DNA of 40,090 bases from Acidobacteriota bacterium (GCA_022562495.1 JADFPE010000008.1:1-40090); one strand, 5' to 3'. Shown: positions 18,428-29,262, counted from the stretch's first letter. Program-made: numbers and translations. Notes: generated by a model from the sequence alone, not told the origin.

Positions 18428-19539
18428 CTATTCGTCGTTGGTACTCGGCTGCGGCTTCGTCAGGTCCTGGCTCTCGACGGTGTACTCGGTAAACGCCTGA
18501 TACATCTCGTCCCAGCTCTGCTGTCCCCAGTAGACTGCGAGGTGCGGACCGGGGTTCCACCGGTTGCCGAGCGAGTTGTCATAGACCCCGATACCGGTAA
18601 TCTTGCTGCCCGCTGGCAGAAACAGCGGCTCCTCGAGCTCGACATGAATCTGCCCGTTGAAGTCGAACTCCGGGACGTCGAGCAGCGTCTCCTCACGGCC
18701 GTCGGGATAGGTCACGATCCACCGCAGGCTCTTGCCCCGCAGGTGCATGTGCGGCGACACCCCGTAGAGCGTGATCGGCTCGTTGATCGGTAGGACAGCA
18801 GCTTGCTCGAGCCCGGCAGGTTGACCTCGTTGAACACGCGCTGGGCCACCCGGCCGGCCGACGCCTGCTCGCCCTCCTCGTCCGGCTCGGAGACGGGACG
18901 GCGAGGTAGCCGCGCCCGCAGCAGCGCGTTGCCGTCGAGGTCGTGCAGCACGCCGTCGATCACCTGCGTGCCCCAGGGGAGGTCGACCGTATACGCACCC
19001 GAGTGGTGCACCAGCCGGAAGTCGCTCGGGCGCAGCTCGAGCACCTCCGCGAACCGATCCTCCTCCCAGGGAATCTCAGAATAGAAATTGATGTAGTCCT
19101 CTTCCCTCTCGGCCGCGACCGTATACTCGATGGGCAGCTCGAAGACGTAGTCGGGCTCGCCGCCCTCGTAGGTCCAGCCTTCCGGGAAATCCGGTTTCGG
19201 TGGCAGGTCGGCATCGTTGCCCTTCGGCGCACCGGCGTCCACCCGGGCCGCGATGGTGTCGATCCCGTGCTGCTCGAGATAGCGCTCGTTCCGGAACGTC
19301 ACGCTGTTGTTCGGGTCGGCCGGCCAGGGCGGCATCACTCGCGCCACGACCAGATCCTTGATCGACCGGGCCCACGGACGCGCATCCGTGTACTCGAGCA
19401 ACGCCATCGGCGCGATGTTGTCGGGCCGATGACAGGTGACGCAGTTCTCGTAGAGGATCGGCGCGATGTCCTTGGTGAACGTCGGACCCTCAGCGACCTG
19501 CCCCGCGCGTGCTGTCGCACCCGACAGCACGAGCGCCAA
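18428..19539 (-). pseudogene. Cytochrome c / PHM-like (copper type II ascorbate-dependent monooxygenase-like) protein, frameshifted and possibly 5'-truncated
   Basis: ORF 18712..19539 (APILYENCVTCHRPDNIAPM) and ORF 18428..18760 (SPHMHLRGKSLRWIVTYPDGREETLLDVPEFDFN) join if one base is added near 18790-18800, giving LPINEPITLYGVSPHMHLRGKSLRW. Confidence 0.75.
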
Positions 19540-19574
19540 CGCTGCCAGCGGGGCGGACAGGTCTGCCTGCGTAG

Positions 19575-19690
19575 TGGTCTAGCAGCCCGTGGTGAAAGCC
19601 CCGCTGTATTCGAACGGCGCTGCATCCCGGCTGCCGGCGTTGCTTCTCGGTCGCATACAGGCCGGTCTTCTCCCTCGGGGCGCCGTCTAT
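19575..19690 (-). repeat. Dispersed intergenic repeat family 1, copy C, ending in CTAGCAGCCCGTGGTGAAA
   Basis: Reverse complement contains GAGGGAG...CGACCGAGAAGCAACGCCGGCAGCCGGGATGCAGCGCCG, similar to copy A. Confidence 0.55.
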
Positions 19691-19786
19691 CGAAGGCTCG
19701 GCCACCTATGCGCTCACCGCGCGGTGGTCGATCTACGGGTTCCTGGGGGTCATGAAGGGAGGCGACGTCGTCCGCCACCGAGCGGG

Positions 19787-20350
19787 TCACCCGACGTGCA
19801 GCTTCCGTGTCAGGTCGCCGACCCGAATGCGGCCCGGCTCCACGACCTTGGCGTTCACACCACGGAGCCGGAGACGTCGGCCCAGCTCGGAGTTGACGAG
19901 TGTCATCGCGTCCACGCCGAAGCGCTCGACGAACTTGCCACACCCCGTGTGCGGTTGATTGGTCACCTCGATCACGGCGGTGCCGATCGCCAGCCGGGTC
20001 CCCGGCGGCACGTGGTCGGCGCTCAGATCCAGGTCGACGAACAGTTGATCGCCGGCCAGCGGCCATCGGCGCTTGGTCTGCGCCAGGAGCGCGATCACGC
20101 GAGCGTTCATGAGGTTCAGCTGCATGTCCGGGTGCGGTGACCCGTCAGACGTGCGCGCGCTGCGACGCGACCGCCAACCGTCCCCGACGAGGCCGTCACG
20201 CAGGCTGAGCTCGCCGTCCTCGAGCACCTCACGATCACCCGGTCTGGGCCGCGCCACGATCAGCTCCAACACCCCCGCATCTCGCGGTGATCGGCGCACC
20301 TCGGCTAATCCTGCCTCGAGCTCACCAGTGGTCAGATGTCTCACAGGCAC
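19787..20350 (-). CDS. MOSC domain-containing protein
   Basis: LRDGLVGDGWRSRR, LNLMNARVIALLA, QPHTGCGKFVERFGVDAM. Confidence 0.85.
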   Translation of the reverse strand: MPVRHLTTGELEAGLAEVRRSPRDAGVLELIVARPRPGDREVLEDGELSLRDGLVGDGWRSRRSARTSDGSPHPDMQLNLMNARVIALLAQTKRRWPLAGDQLFVDLDLSADHVPPGTRLAIGTAVIEVTNQPHTGCGKFVERFGVDAMTLVNSELGRRLRLRGVNAKVVEPGRIRVGDLTRKLHVG

Positions 20351-20443
20351 GGTCTGTCCAGGTGTCCGTGTGGCGGCAGATCTGCTCCGGTCGTGGTCCA
20401 GTGGAGGACGAACCGTGGCCGAGGTGTCGTTGCGCGTGTCCGC

Positions 20444-22342
20444 TCAGTGTCCCTGCCGGTCCAGGATCGCTTCGATCTGGTCCATGACACGGTCCATCCG
20501 GGCGATCAACGCGTCGTATGGCGCGTCGGTGGCCAGGTCGATCCCGTACTCCCGCAGCAGCTCGTAGGCGTAGCGTGACCCGCCGGCGGAGAGCACCGCG
20601 AGATAGTCGTCTCGCGCTTGCGCATCGCCGTTCAGGAACCGCTCGGCGAACCTCGTCCCCCCGGCAATGGAGGTGGCGTACTGAAACACGTAGAAGTTGC
20701 GGTAAAAGTGCGGGATGAACGCCCACTCGACCGCATAGGCAGGGTCGATCGTCATCACGCCCGCGTCAGCCCCATGATACTGGCGGAGCAGTGCCTCGTA
20801 GACCGCGGTCATCTTCTCGCCAGACAGCGCCTCGCCCGCCTCGACTATCTCGTGAATCTTGAGCTCGAACTCGGCGAACATCACCTGCCGGAAGAAGGTG
20901 CCGCGCGCCGCCTCGAGCGCGGTCCCGAGATAGAACAGCCGCTCCTGGTCCGAGATGTCCTGGCCGAGCATGTGCTCCTGCAGGAGGACCTCGTTGGTCG
21001 TCGAGGCGATCTCCGCGGTGAAGGTGGCGTAGCCGGCAGTCTCGTACGGGTTGTGCTCCTTGGCCAGCATCGTGTGGATCGCGTGGCCCCACTCGTGGGT
21101 GAACGTGGACACGTCGTGGAACTGACCATTGTGGTTCAGCAGCAGAAACGGATGCACGTCGAAGATGTCGCCATACATGTAGGCGCCCGGCGCCTTGCCC
21201 TGTTGCGGGTAGACGTGCATCCAGGTTCCGCTGAATCCCTCCTCGAGCAGCTCCAGGTAGTGGTCGCCGAGCGGCGCCGCCGAGGCGAGCGTGAGCGCCT
21301 TTGCCTCGTCGATGTCGAACGTACGGTCCGATGCGACCAGCGGTGGGTAGATGTCGTAGTAGTGCAGGTCGTCGAGCCCCAGTATCCGCTGCCGCAGCCG
21401 GAAGTAGCGGTGCAGAGACGGCAGGTGGCGGTGTGTCGCCTCGATCAATTTCTGATAGACCGAGGTCGGGATGTTCGGCCCCGAGAGCGCCGCGTCGAGC
21501 GCGCTGTCATACCGCCGGGCCTTCGCCTGGAACACGTGCGTCTTGACGTGGGTGTCGAGCGTCTGACCCAGCGTGGTCTCATAGGCCTTCCATGCGCCCC
21601 AGAACCGGTCGAACACCAACTTGCGATCGTCTCGGTTCCGCGACGCCCGGTGCAGCGAGTAGGCCGCCTGGTCCAACCGGACCTCCGCTCCAGTCGACAG
21701 GGTGACGGTCGGGAACGGCATGTCCGAGCTGGTGAGCATCGCATAGATGCGCTCGGGCCCCTGCACGATCGGTCCGGTCGCTGCGATCACCTGTTCCGCC
21801 TCGTCCGACAACGTGTGCGGCTCCTGCCGCAGCGTGTTGCGAATGTTGAAGGCATGCTTGGCGAGACCCGGCTCCTCGGCAAGATACGCCTGGACCGTCT
21901 CGGAGCCGACCCGCAGCAGCTCGGGCGACACGAAAGCCACTGTCTCGTTGAACTCGGACTGCAGGGCGGCCGCCAGACCGCGGCGTTCCTGCGCCTCGGG
22001 CACGCGGCGGTCCTCGTCTGCCTTCAGAAACGCGAACACATAGAGCCGCGAGAGCTCCTTCTCCGTTCCGGAGATCGCGTCGAACGCCTCCCGCAGCGTT
22101 GCCGCACTCTCGCCCAGACGGCCGCGGTAGCCGGCGAGCGCCGCGACCCGCTCCTCGAGCTGCGTCTTCGCGGTGTTCCAGGCCTCGTAGTTCGGGTAGA
22201 TCTCGCCGAGGTCCCACTCGATCTGCTCCGGCTGGGACCGGTCGGCGTCCTGGGCAGCGGTCACGGCTATCGTCATCATCATCGAGACAATCACACCGGC
22301 CGCGACGGCGGCCGGCGGACACCGGGTCTGACGCGACGTCAT
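20444..22342 (-). CDS. pepF: M3 family oligoendopeptidase F, secreted
   Basis: HEWGH zinc motif, GYATFTAEIASTTNEVLL, signal peptide after M at 22342. Confidence 0.92.
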   Translation of the reverse strand: MTSRQTRCPPAAVAAGVIVSMMMTIAVTAAQDADRSQPEQIEWDLGEIYPNYEAWNTAKTQLEERVAALAGYRGRLGESAATLREAFDAISGTEKELSRLYVFAFLKADEDRRVPEAQERRGLAAALQSEFNETVAFVSPELLRVGSETVQAYLAEEPGLAKHAFNIRNTLRQEPHTLSDEAEQVIAATGPIVQGPERIYAMLTSSDMPFPTVTLSTGAEVRLDQAAYSLHRASRNRDDRKLVFDRFWGAWKAYETTLGQTLDTHVKTHVFQAKARRYDSALDAALSGPNIPTSVYQKLIEATHRHLPSLHRYFRLRQRILGLDDLHYYDIYPPLVASDRTFDIDEAKALTLASAAPLGDHYLELLEEGFSGTWMHVYPQQGKAPGAYMYGDIFDVHPFLLLNHNGQFHDVSTFTHEWGHAIHTMLAKEHNPYETAGYATFTAEIASTTNEVLLQEHMLGQDISDQERLFYLGTALEAARGTFFRQVMFAEFELKIHEIVEAGEALSGEKMTAVYEALLRQYHGADAGVMTIDPAYAVEWAFIPHFYRNFYVFQYATSIAGGTRFAERFLNGDAQARDDYLAVLSAGGSRYAYELLREYGIDLATDAPYDALIARMDRVMDQIEAILDRQGH

Positions 22343-22409
22343 CGGGTCGCTCCCCTCACGAACGTCCGCGCTCCTCGGACCGAACAGCGGCACGCGACTC
22401 ACGACCGTA

Positions 22410-25142
22410 TCACGGCATCCCTGACGCGTCTGCTTCCGCCTCAGCAGGTTGCGCGAGCTGGCGCAGCACGTACGGCAGGATGCCACCGTGGCGGTAGTAG
22501 CGCAGCTCCTCCGGGGTGTCGATCCGCACGGTCGCCGTGAACTCATGCGCGGCGCCGTCCGGCGCCACGGCGCGCACCGTCGCCTCGCCGCGCGGCGCGA
22601 GCCCGTCGGTGATACCGGTGATGTCGAACGTCTCGCGACCGGTCAGTCCGAGCGCCGCAACGCTGTCCCCGTCCTTGAACTGCAGCGGCAACACCCCCAT
22701 GAACACCAGATTGCTCCGATGAATCCGCTCGAAGCTCTCGGCGATGACGGCGTGGACGCCCAGCAACATGGTGCCCTTGGCGGCCCAGTCGCGGGAAGAA
22801 CCCGACCCGTACTCCGTGCCGGCCAGGACGAGCAGCGGCACCCCGGCCTCGGCGTATCGCATCGCGGCATCGTAGATGCTCAGCTCCTCGCCGTCCGGCT
22901 GATACCGCGTCCAGCCGCCCTCGGTCCCGGGCGCCAGCTGATTGCGGAGCCGGATGTTCGCGAAGGTGCCCCGCATCATCACCTCGTGGTTGCCGCGCCG
23001 GCTCCCAAACGAGTTGAAGTCCTGTGGGTCCACTCCACGCGAAATCAGATACCTCCCGGCCGGCCCGTCTACAGGGATGGCGCCCGCCGGGGAGATGTGG
23101 TCGGTCGTCACGCTGTCGCCCAACAGCGCCAGGACTCGCGCGCCCAGGACGTCCACCCGGGCCGCCGGCGTCGGCGCCAGGTTCTCGAAGAACGGCGGGT
23201 TGCGCACGTAGGTGGAGTCGTCGTCCCACGAGAAGCGCTGGCCGGTCGGCGCCGGCAGCCCGCGCCACCGTTCGTCGCCGTCGAACACCCCGCGATACTT
23301 CGACGTGAACTGCTCGGTGCGCACCGCGGCGGTCATCGCCGTCTGGATCTCGGCGGCCGACGGCCAGATGTCGCGCAGGAACACATCCCTCCCGTCTCGA
23401 TCCCGCCCGAGCGGCTCGGTGGTGAGGTCGACGGTCATCCACCCCGCCAGGGCATACGCGACCACGAGCGGCGGCGACGCCAAGTAGTTGGCGCGCACCT
23501 GCGACTGCACGCGACCCTCGAAGTTCCGGTTGCCGCTGAGGACCGACACGACCACCAGGTCGCGCGTCTTCACCTCGGCCGAGACATCCTCGGGCAGCGG
23601 CCCGCTGTTGCCGATGCAGGTGGTGCACCCGTAGCCGACCAACCGGAACCCGAGCTGGGCGAGCGGCGTCATCAACCCGGCCGCCTCGAGATACTCGGTG
23701 ACCACCAGCGACCCGGGCGCGAGACTGGTCTTCACCCAGGGCTTCGGCATCAACCCACTCGCGGCCGCCTTCTGCGCCAGCAGCCCAGCGGCGATCATCA
23801 CGCTCGGATTCGACGTGTTGGTGCAGCTCGTGATGGCGGCGATGACCACCGCACCGTGGTCGAGCCCGGCGCCGTTGCCGTTCGCCGACGCGACCGGTCG
23901 CGCGTCGCGACCCGCCAGCAGCTCCTGCAACGCGCCCGCGAACGCGGTCTTGGCCTGCGTGAGCGGCACCCGATCCTGCGGACGCTTCGGACCGGCAAGG
24001 CTCGGCTCGACCTCGCCGAGGTCGAACTCGACGACGCTCGTGTAGAGGGGATCGGCAGCGGCGACGCCGAACATCCCCTGCGCCCGGGCATACGCGTCGA
24101 CCAGGGCGACCTGCCGGACGTCCCGGCCGGTCAACGTCAGATAGTCGAGGGTCATCTGGTCGATCGGGCAGATGGCGACCGTGGACCCGTACTCGGGCGA
24201 CATGTTGCCCAGAGTGGCACGATCCTCCAGCGTCAGCGACGCGAGCCCCGGGCCGAAGAACTCCACGAACTTCCCGACGACCCCGTACCCGCGAAGCCGT
24301 TCGGTGATGGTCAGCACCAGGTCAGTCGTGGTCGTGCCCTGCGGTAGCCGCCCAATCAGCTTGAACCCGAGCACCTCGGGGATGAGCATCGAGATCGGCT
24401 GCCCGAGCATCGCCGCCTCCGCCTCGATGCCACCGACGCCCCAGCCCAGGACCCCCAGCCCGTTGACCATCGTCGTGTGCGAGTCGGTGCCGACGAGTGT
24501 GTCCGGGTACGCCATGGCGCCATCGCCGGTGCCGTCGGTGCAGACAACCCGCGCCAGATACTCGAGGTTCACCTGGTGCACAATGCCGGTGTCGGGCGGC
24601 ACGACCCGGAAGTTGTCGAACGCCTGCTGTCCCCACTTCAGAAACGCATAGCGCTCCTTGTTGCGCGAGAATTCGAGCTGTGCGTTCAGATCGAAGGCGT
24701 TCGCCTGGCGAAAGTGATCCACCTGCACCGAGTGGTCGATGACCAGCTCTGCCGGCTGCAGCGGGTTGATGCGTTCCGGGTCTCCCCCGAGCCGGACGAC
24801 GCCGTCGCGCATGGCCGCCAGGTCGACCACGACCGGCACGCCGGTGAAGTCCTGCAGCAGGACCCGCGACGGCATGAAAGGGATTTCCTTGGTCGCACGC
24901 GCCTGCGGGTCCCAGCCGGCGAGCGCCTGGATGTCGTCCGGCGTGACGCTGTGCCCATCTTCGCGTCGCAGCAGGTTCTCGAGCAGGATCTTCAACGAGT
25001 ACGGCAGCCGCGCCACATTCGGAAAGCCGGCGCGCTCGAGCGCCGGCAGACTGTGAAACGACACGGTGATGTCGCCGACGGACAACGCGGTGCGGGTCCC
25101 AAACGTGTTGTGGGTGCTCATCTGCATGTTCCGTGGTGTCAT
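22410..25142 (-). CDS. acnA: Aconitate hydratase AcnA
   Basis: [53 protein letters not shown]. Confidence 0.97.
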   Translation of the reverse strand: MTPRNMQMSTHNTFGTRTALSVGDITVSFHSLPALERAGFPNVARLPYSLKILLENLLRREDGHSVTPDDIQALAGWDPQARATKEIPFMPSRVLLQDFTGVPVVVDLAAMRDGVVRLGGDPERINPLQPAELVIDHSVQVDHFRQANAFDLNAQLEFSRNKERYAFLKWGQQAFDNFRVVPPDTGIVHQVNLEYLARVVCTDGTGDGAMAYPDTLVGTDSHTTMVNGLGVLGWGVGGIEAEAAMLGQPISMLIPEVLGFKLIGRLPQGTTTTDLVLTITERLRGYGVVGKFVEFFGPGLASLTLEDRATLGNMSPEYGSTVAICPIDQMTLDYLTLTGRDVRQVALVDAYARAQGMFGVAAADPLYTSVVEFDLGEVEPSLAGPKRPQDRVPLTQAKTAFAGALQELLAGRDARPVASANGNGAGLDHGAVVIAAITSCTNTSNPSVMIAAGLLAQKAAASGLMPKPWVKTSLAPGSLVVTEYLEAAGLMTPLAQLGFRLVGYGCTTCIGNSGPLPEDVSAEVKTRDLVVVSVLSGNRNFEGRVQSQVRANYLASPPLVVAYALAGWMTVDLTTEPLGRDRDGRDVFLRDIWPSAAEIQTAMTAAVRTEQFTSKYRGVFDGDERWRGLPAPTGQRFSWDDDSTYVRNPPFFENLAPTPAARVDVLGARVLALLGDSVTTDHISPAGAIPVDGPAGRYLISRGVDPQDFNSFGSRRGNHEVMMRGTFANIRLRNQLAPGTEGGWTRYQPDGEELSIYDAAMRYAEAGVPLLVLAGTEYGSGSSRDWAAKGTMLLGVHAVIAESFERIHRSNLVFMGVLPLQFKDGDSVAALGLTGRETFDITGITDGLAPRGEATVRAVAPDGAAHEFTATVRIDTPEELRYYRHGGILPYVLRQLAQPAEAEADASGMP

Positions 25143-25324
25143 GACGAACCTGACAACGGACCGCTGAAACTTTGATTGTCCTTCACCGTTCCGCGCTCGC
25201 GCAAGTCGGCCGGGGACGCCACTCGGTGTACGCTTATCAACCGCTGACAGGCCGGTTGGCCACCCGCCGCCCTGGCTCGGTGTTGCCGCGGCGGAGACGG
25301 CAGCCCGTGTTGCGCAGTGTACCC

Positions 25325-26218
25325 ATGCCCAGACTCGGAGCGCACATGTCGATCGCCGGCGGGTTGCCGCGCGCGGTGGAACGTGCGCGGGCAGCCCACT
25401 GCGACACCCTGCAGGTCTTCACCAAGTCGTCCGGCCAGTGGCGGGCGCGACCGCTGCCAGACGCCGAGATCGCCGAGTTCAGACGGCTCAGCAAAGAGCT
25501 CGATGTCCACCCGGTCATCGCCCACGCCAGCTATCTGATCAACCTGGCGGCGCCGGACGACGCCCTGCGCCGCCGATCTGGCGCCGCGCTCGGTGAGGAG
25601 CTCGACCGGGCCGAGGCGCTCGGGTTGCTCGGGGTGGTGCTCCATCCCGGGTCCTACACGACGACCACCGAGGCAGAGGGTCTTGCCCGGATCGCCGACG
25701 GCATTGCCGGGGTGCTCGCCGACCGCGGGGACCAGCGGACGATGCTGCTACTCGAGCACACCGCCGGGCAGGGCACCAACCTGGGCCATACGTTCGAGCA
25801 GCTCGGGACCATCATCACCGAGGTCGAGCGAGCCGGGACGGCGACACGAATCGGCGTGTGTCTCGACACGTGCCACCTACTGGCCGCCGGGTACGACCTT
25901 GGTTCCGACACCGGCTACGCCGACACGATGCGCCAACTCGATACATGTGTGGGGCTCGACCGTCTCCGGGCGCTCCACCTCAACGATTCGAAGACACCGC
26001 TCGGCAGCCGTGTGGACCGGCACACCCACATCGGCAGCGGTCACGTCGGGCTCAGCGCGTTCCGGCGTCTGCTCACAGACCCGCGACTGGACGACCTGCC
26101 GATGGTGCTCGAGACCCCGAAGGCGCACTCGAGCACGACCGGAGATATCGAGCCCGACCCGATGGACCTGGAAAATCTACGGACGCTCAGGACACTGATG
26201 GTGGGGGACGCACCCTGA
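25325..26218 (+). CDS. nfo: Deoxyribonuclease IV (AP endonuclease)
   Basis: [61 protein letters not shown]. Confidence 0.95.
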   Translation: MPRLGAHMSIAGGLPRAVERARAAHCDTLQVFTKSSGQWRARPLPDAEIAEFRRLSKELDVHPVIAHASYLINLAAPDDALRRRSGAALGEELDRAEALGLLGVVLHPGSYTTTTEAEGLARIADGIAGVLADRGDQRTMLLLEHTAGQGTNLGHTFEQLGTIITEVERAGTATRIGVCLDTCHLLAAGYDLGSDTGYADTMRQLDTCVGLDRLRALHLNDSKTPLGSRVDRHTHIGSGHVGLSAFRRLLTDPRLDDLPMVLETPKAHSSTTGDIEPDPMDLENLRTLRTLMVGDAP

Positions 26219-26240
26219 CCCGTGGCTTCGGGCGTGCCAG

Positions 26241-26774
26241 TCACTCGCCGAATACGTCGGCCTCGAACGTGAACAACCTGACGCCGGTCCGCCATGCGTC
26301 GGGCGCTAGACCGGCCTTCACGCAGGTCTCTGAGATGAAGGTGTCCCGGTCCCACCCCCATTCGGTCGGCACCTGGGGCAGCAGCAGACCCCGGTGCGTC
26401 CCCTGCTCGACGACGAGCCCGTGTCGCCCCACCTCGATGTTGGCGGGATCCGCGACCGGCTCGATCGGGCCGAGCACGGAGATCTCCAGGACGACCTCGG
26501 GCAGGTCATCCAGCGGCAACGGCGGGAATCGCGGGTCCCGGGTTGCGGCGTCGCCGGCGCATTGGGCCACGATGTCGACCAGTGGAGCGTCACCGTCGAC
26601 CGACCCGAGGCAGCCCCGGAGCCGGTTGTTGTGCCGGATGGTGACGAAGGCGCCGGTCCGTCGGGCCAGCCCGCCAACCGCCGCCGGCGTCTCAACCGGT
26701 CGACCCTCGAGTCTGGCGGCGATCGCCCGACGCGCGAGTTGCAACAACGCCTGTCGTTCGTGCGGTTCCAGCAT
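26241..26774 (-). CDS. amrA: AMMECR1 domain protein (AmmeMemoRadiSam system protein A)
   Basis: GAFVTIRHNNRLRGCLGSVDGDAPLVDIVAQCAGDAATRDPRFPPL; start at MLEPHERQ favoured since the longer ORF runs through a repeat. Confidence 0.9.
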   Translation of the reverse strand: MLEPHERQALLQLARRAIAARLEGRPVETPAAVGGLARRTGAFVTIRHNNRLRGCLGSVDGDAPLVDIVAQCAGDAATRDPRFPPLPLDDLPEVVLEISVLGPIEPVADPANIEVGRHGLVVEQGTHRGLLLPQVPTEWGWDRDTFISETCVKAGLAPDAWRTGVRLFTFEADVFGE

Positions 26775-26801
26775 CCCCAGCACTCCCAGCAGCCCGCTCC
26801 A

Positions 26802-26841
26802 GGCCCTCACCCCGACCTCGAGGGAGAGGGAGACACCGGAA
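26802..26841. repeat. CCCTCACCCC palindromic intergenic repeat, copy 2
   Basis: GGCCCTCACCCCGACCTCGAGGGAGAGGGAGACACCGGAA. Confidence 0.6.
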
Positions 26842-26899
26842 TCTCTCACCCGCTCCTCACACCCCCGCGGGCTCACAGCATCCGAGGGCGGCGACACCC

Positions 26900-27805
26900 T
26901 CAGGCGTGTCCCGTCTCCTGTCGCCTGTCTCCTGTCTCCTCGGGAGGTCGGTCAAAGCAACCCAGGACGGCGGCGAGATAGCCGACGACGGCGGTCTTGT
27001 CGCCCGAGACATCTCCCGAGTCTGCGTAGCACAACGCTCGGGCGTCCCGCGCCCCGAGCGCGGCGGCCGCCATCATGACCGCGACGGCGGCGCCGCCGCC
27101 GCAGGCGACACACCGGCCTCGCTCGTGCGTCGGATAGCGCTCGTACTCCGCCAGCAACCCGTCCGGATCGAAACGAGTGACATAGTCGATGACCACGCCG
27201 TCGAGCGAGGCCGCACGGTCGGCGTCGAAGTAGTGCGAGAGATCGGTACTGGCCACGAGCAGCGGTCTCAGCCCGGCGAGTGTCCCGGCCAGCGCCTCGG
27301 CCAACGCCACGATCGTCCCGCGTTCCTGATAGCCGATGACCAACGGCACGATCGGGGTCTCAGGCAGGACATGACGCAAGAACGGCAGCTGCATCTCGAG
27401 CGAGTGCTCGCGCACGTGCGCGGTCGGGTGGGTCCTGATACACGGTGCGCGCATCAGCTGGTCAGCGACCCCTGAGGCCACAGGCACCGGGCCGAGGGGG
27501 GTGTCGAACGCCCCGCTCGGGTAGATCGCCACCCCGTCGAACCCCACATGGTGCGACGGCCCGACCAGCACCGCGACGTCATAGGCGCGGCCCGCCACTG
27601 CCTGATAGGCGTGGGCAGCGACCGGACCCGAGTAGACGAGACCGGCATGCGGCACGATGATGGCAACGATGTCGCCCGACGGGGTGTCCTCGACGGCCGC
27701 GAGATGGGAGGTCACCGCCGCGCGCAATGGCGCCTCGGCGGCCGGATACCAGCTACCGGCCACCGCCGGCGGCCTTACGAGCTCATCACGCTCAGCGTGT
27801 GCCAT
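26900..27805 (-). CDS. amrB: MEMO1 family protein (AmmeMemoRadiSam system protein B)
   Basis: PPAVAGSWYPA, IVPHAGLVYSGPVAAHAY, LVGPSHHVGFDGVA, HSLEMQLPFL, STDLSHYF. Confidence 0.93.
   Translation of the reverse strand: MAHAERDELVRPPAVAGSWYPAAEAPLRAAVTSHLAAVEDTPSGDIVAIIVPHAGLVYSGPVAAHAYQAVAGRAYDVAVLVGPSHHVGFDGVAIYPSGAFDTPLGPVPVASGVADQLMRAPCIRTHPTAHVREHSLEMQLPFLRHVLPETPIVPLVIGYQERGTIVALAEALAGTLAGLRPLLVASTDLSHYFDADRAASLDGVVIDYVTRFDPDGLLAEYERYPTHERGRCVACGGGAAVAVMMAAAALGARDARALCYADSGDVSGDKTAVVGYLAAVLGCFDRPPEETGDRRQETGHA
26913..26943. repeat. Period-7 tandem repeat (TCCTGTC)n overlapping amrB 3' end
   Basis: GTCTCCTGTCGCCTGTCTCCTGTCTCCTCGG, read as EETGDRRQETGHA. Confidence 0.6.
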
Positions 27806-27849
27806 CTCGAACCCGCGCATCCATCGTGGTCCGTTGCATACAGGTCGGC

Positions 27850-27970
27850 GCGGCGCCGAGGCGCCCGCCCCAGCAGTCGCACGGAGGGAGACTTCCGGCA
27901 GTAGTCGACCCCGTTGAGCGGACAGCCCAGCGCCGGTCCTGGCGGGATGCACCGGCGGACCAATGCCGGC
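27850..27970 (+). repeat. Dispersed intergenic repeat family 1, copy B
   Basis: GGCGCCGAGGCGCCC...GGAGGGAGACTTCCGGCAGTAGTCGACC...GGCGGGATGCACCGGCGGACC. Confidence 0.6.
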
Positions 27971-28055
27971 GTACTCATGAAACGGGCCATTTGGTCGCAC
28001 ATACGAGATCCGGTGTCGAAGGACGCCCTCCGCCGCCCAACGTGCCTGCGGTCTG

Positions 28056-28247
28056 TCACTCGTCAGTACGCCGCCGGATTGCGATACGGACCCCAATATA
28101 GACCACGAGCGTCAGGATGGCCGGACTCCCCATGACCAACCAGAACGGGTCGACGGTCAGCCCGACGACAAGCGACAGCACGCCGAGGATCAGCATGATC
28201 CCCACCATCCACGGCGGATGCTGGAACAGCGGGCGCTCGTCGGACAT
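28056..28247 (-). CDS. Small two-TM membrane protein
   Basis: MSDERPLFQHPPWMVGIMLILGVLSLVVGLTVDPFWLVMGSPAILTLVVYIGVRIAIRRRTDE. Confidence 0.6.
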   Translation of the reverse strand: MSDERPLFQHPPWMVGIMLILGVLSLVVGLTVDPFWLVMGSPAILTLVVYIGVRIAIRRRTDE

Positions 28248-28338
28248 ACCTCTGATGGGATTGTTGCACACCGCATGGCAACGCGGGTCGGCCAGCCGGG
28301 ATGCCGTTGACCCGGGAGACCGACTGTGGTTGGAGACG

Positions 28339-28425
28339 CTAGTCGTTCGTGGTCCAAGTCCGGCGTCGCACCGAGACCCGTTCTGCGAGACGCCACGTCT
28401 GGCCAGTGCACGGCGCGACGCAGGA
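28339..28425. repeat. CTAG-associated repeat family 2, copy 1
   Basis: CTAGTCGTTCGTGGTCCAAGTCCGGCGTCGCACCGAGACCCGTTCTGCGAGACGCCACGTC. Confidence 0.55.
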
Positions 28426-28537
28426 ACACACTGGCAGTCTGTGACCCCCTGATCTCGAAGCCCAGCGCAGGCCTCGCGAGATTCAGCGCCGCTCGAATGC
28501 AGCCAAACGTGCTCCACGGACTGCGAGAGATGATGCC

Positions 28538-29262
28538 ATGCACACGCGGATGCGACGGATCCTATCGGTCGCGTTCCTGTGCGGGATCGGGATGGCGGCC
28601 GTACACGCCGTCGCTGATGACGACTACACGGACGAGATCGAGGCGTGGCGGGTCGAGCACGAGGCGCAGCTCGAGGCCGACGACGGCTGGTTGACTGTGT
28701 CCGCGCTGTTCTTCCTGCGTGAGGGCGAGAACAACTTCGGGTCGAGCCCGCGCAACGACCTCACCCTACCGGACGGCGTCCCGGCCGAGGCGGGCGTCTT
28801 CGAGGTGCGCCACGGCACAGTGACGCTCCACGCGCCGACCGGGCGCACCCTCCCGGTCACCGGCGAGCCGGTCACACACGCGCAGCTCTACCCATCCGAG
28901 CGCCGCGCGACGCTCACTAGATGAACATCCTGGGCGACATCGAGACCGACACGAGCACGGGGTATGTGACGTTGACGGTGGCGGGGAAGGAGGTACGGAT
29001 GCTGCCGGTCGACTCCGGCCGGCGGCTGTGGTTCATCATGCGCGACCTGACCAGTAGCGACGACACGTACCCGGCGGCGCGGTTCCTCTACGCCGACGCG
29101 CCGGATGCCGATGGGTGGACGACCGTGGACTTCAACATGGCGTACAACCCACCGTGCGCGTTCAACCCGTACACGACCTGTCCGCTGCCGCCGCCCGACA
29201 ATCGCCTGGATGTGCGCATCGAGGCAGGCGAGAAGAACTACAAGGGACCGGGAGCACACTGA
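28538..29262 (+). pseudogene. DUF1684 protein split into two ORFs (28538..28924, 28921..29262), middle apparently deleted
   Basis: N half: WRVEHEAQLEADDGWLTVSALFFLREGENNFGSSPRNDLTLP; C half: NILGDIETDTSTGYVTL...PAARFLYADAPDADGWTTVDFNMAYNPPCAFNPYTTCPLPPPDNRLDVRIEAGEKNY; ATGA overlap. Confidence 0.75.

Noticed and set aside
20618-22540. Long plus-strand ORF (640 aa) opposite pepF
   Set aside because: Shadow ORF from high GC; the minus-strand pepF has clear motifs and the plus-strand product is low-complexity R/V/E-rich.
22449-24347. Long plus-strand ORF (632 aa) opposite acnA
   Set aside because: Antisense shadow of the aconitase gene with no recognisable domain.
25858-27078. 406-aa plus-strand ORF
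   Set aside because: Off-frame through nfo and antisense to amrA; low-complexity product.
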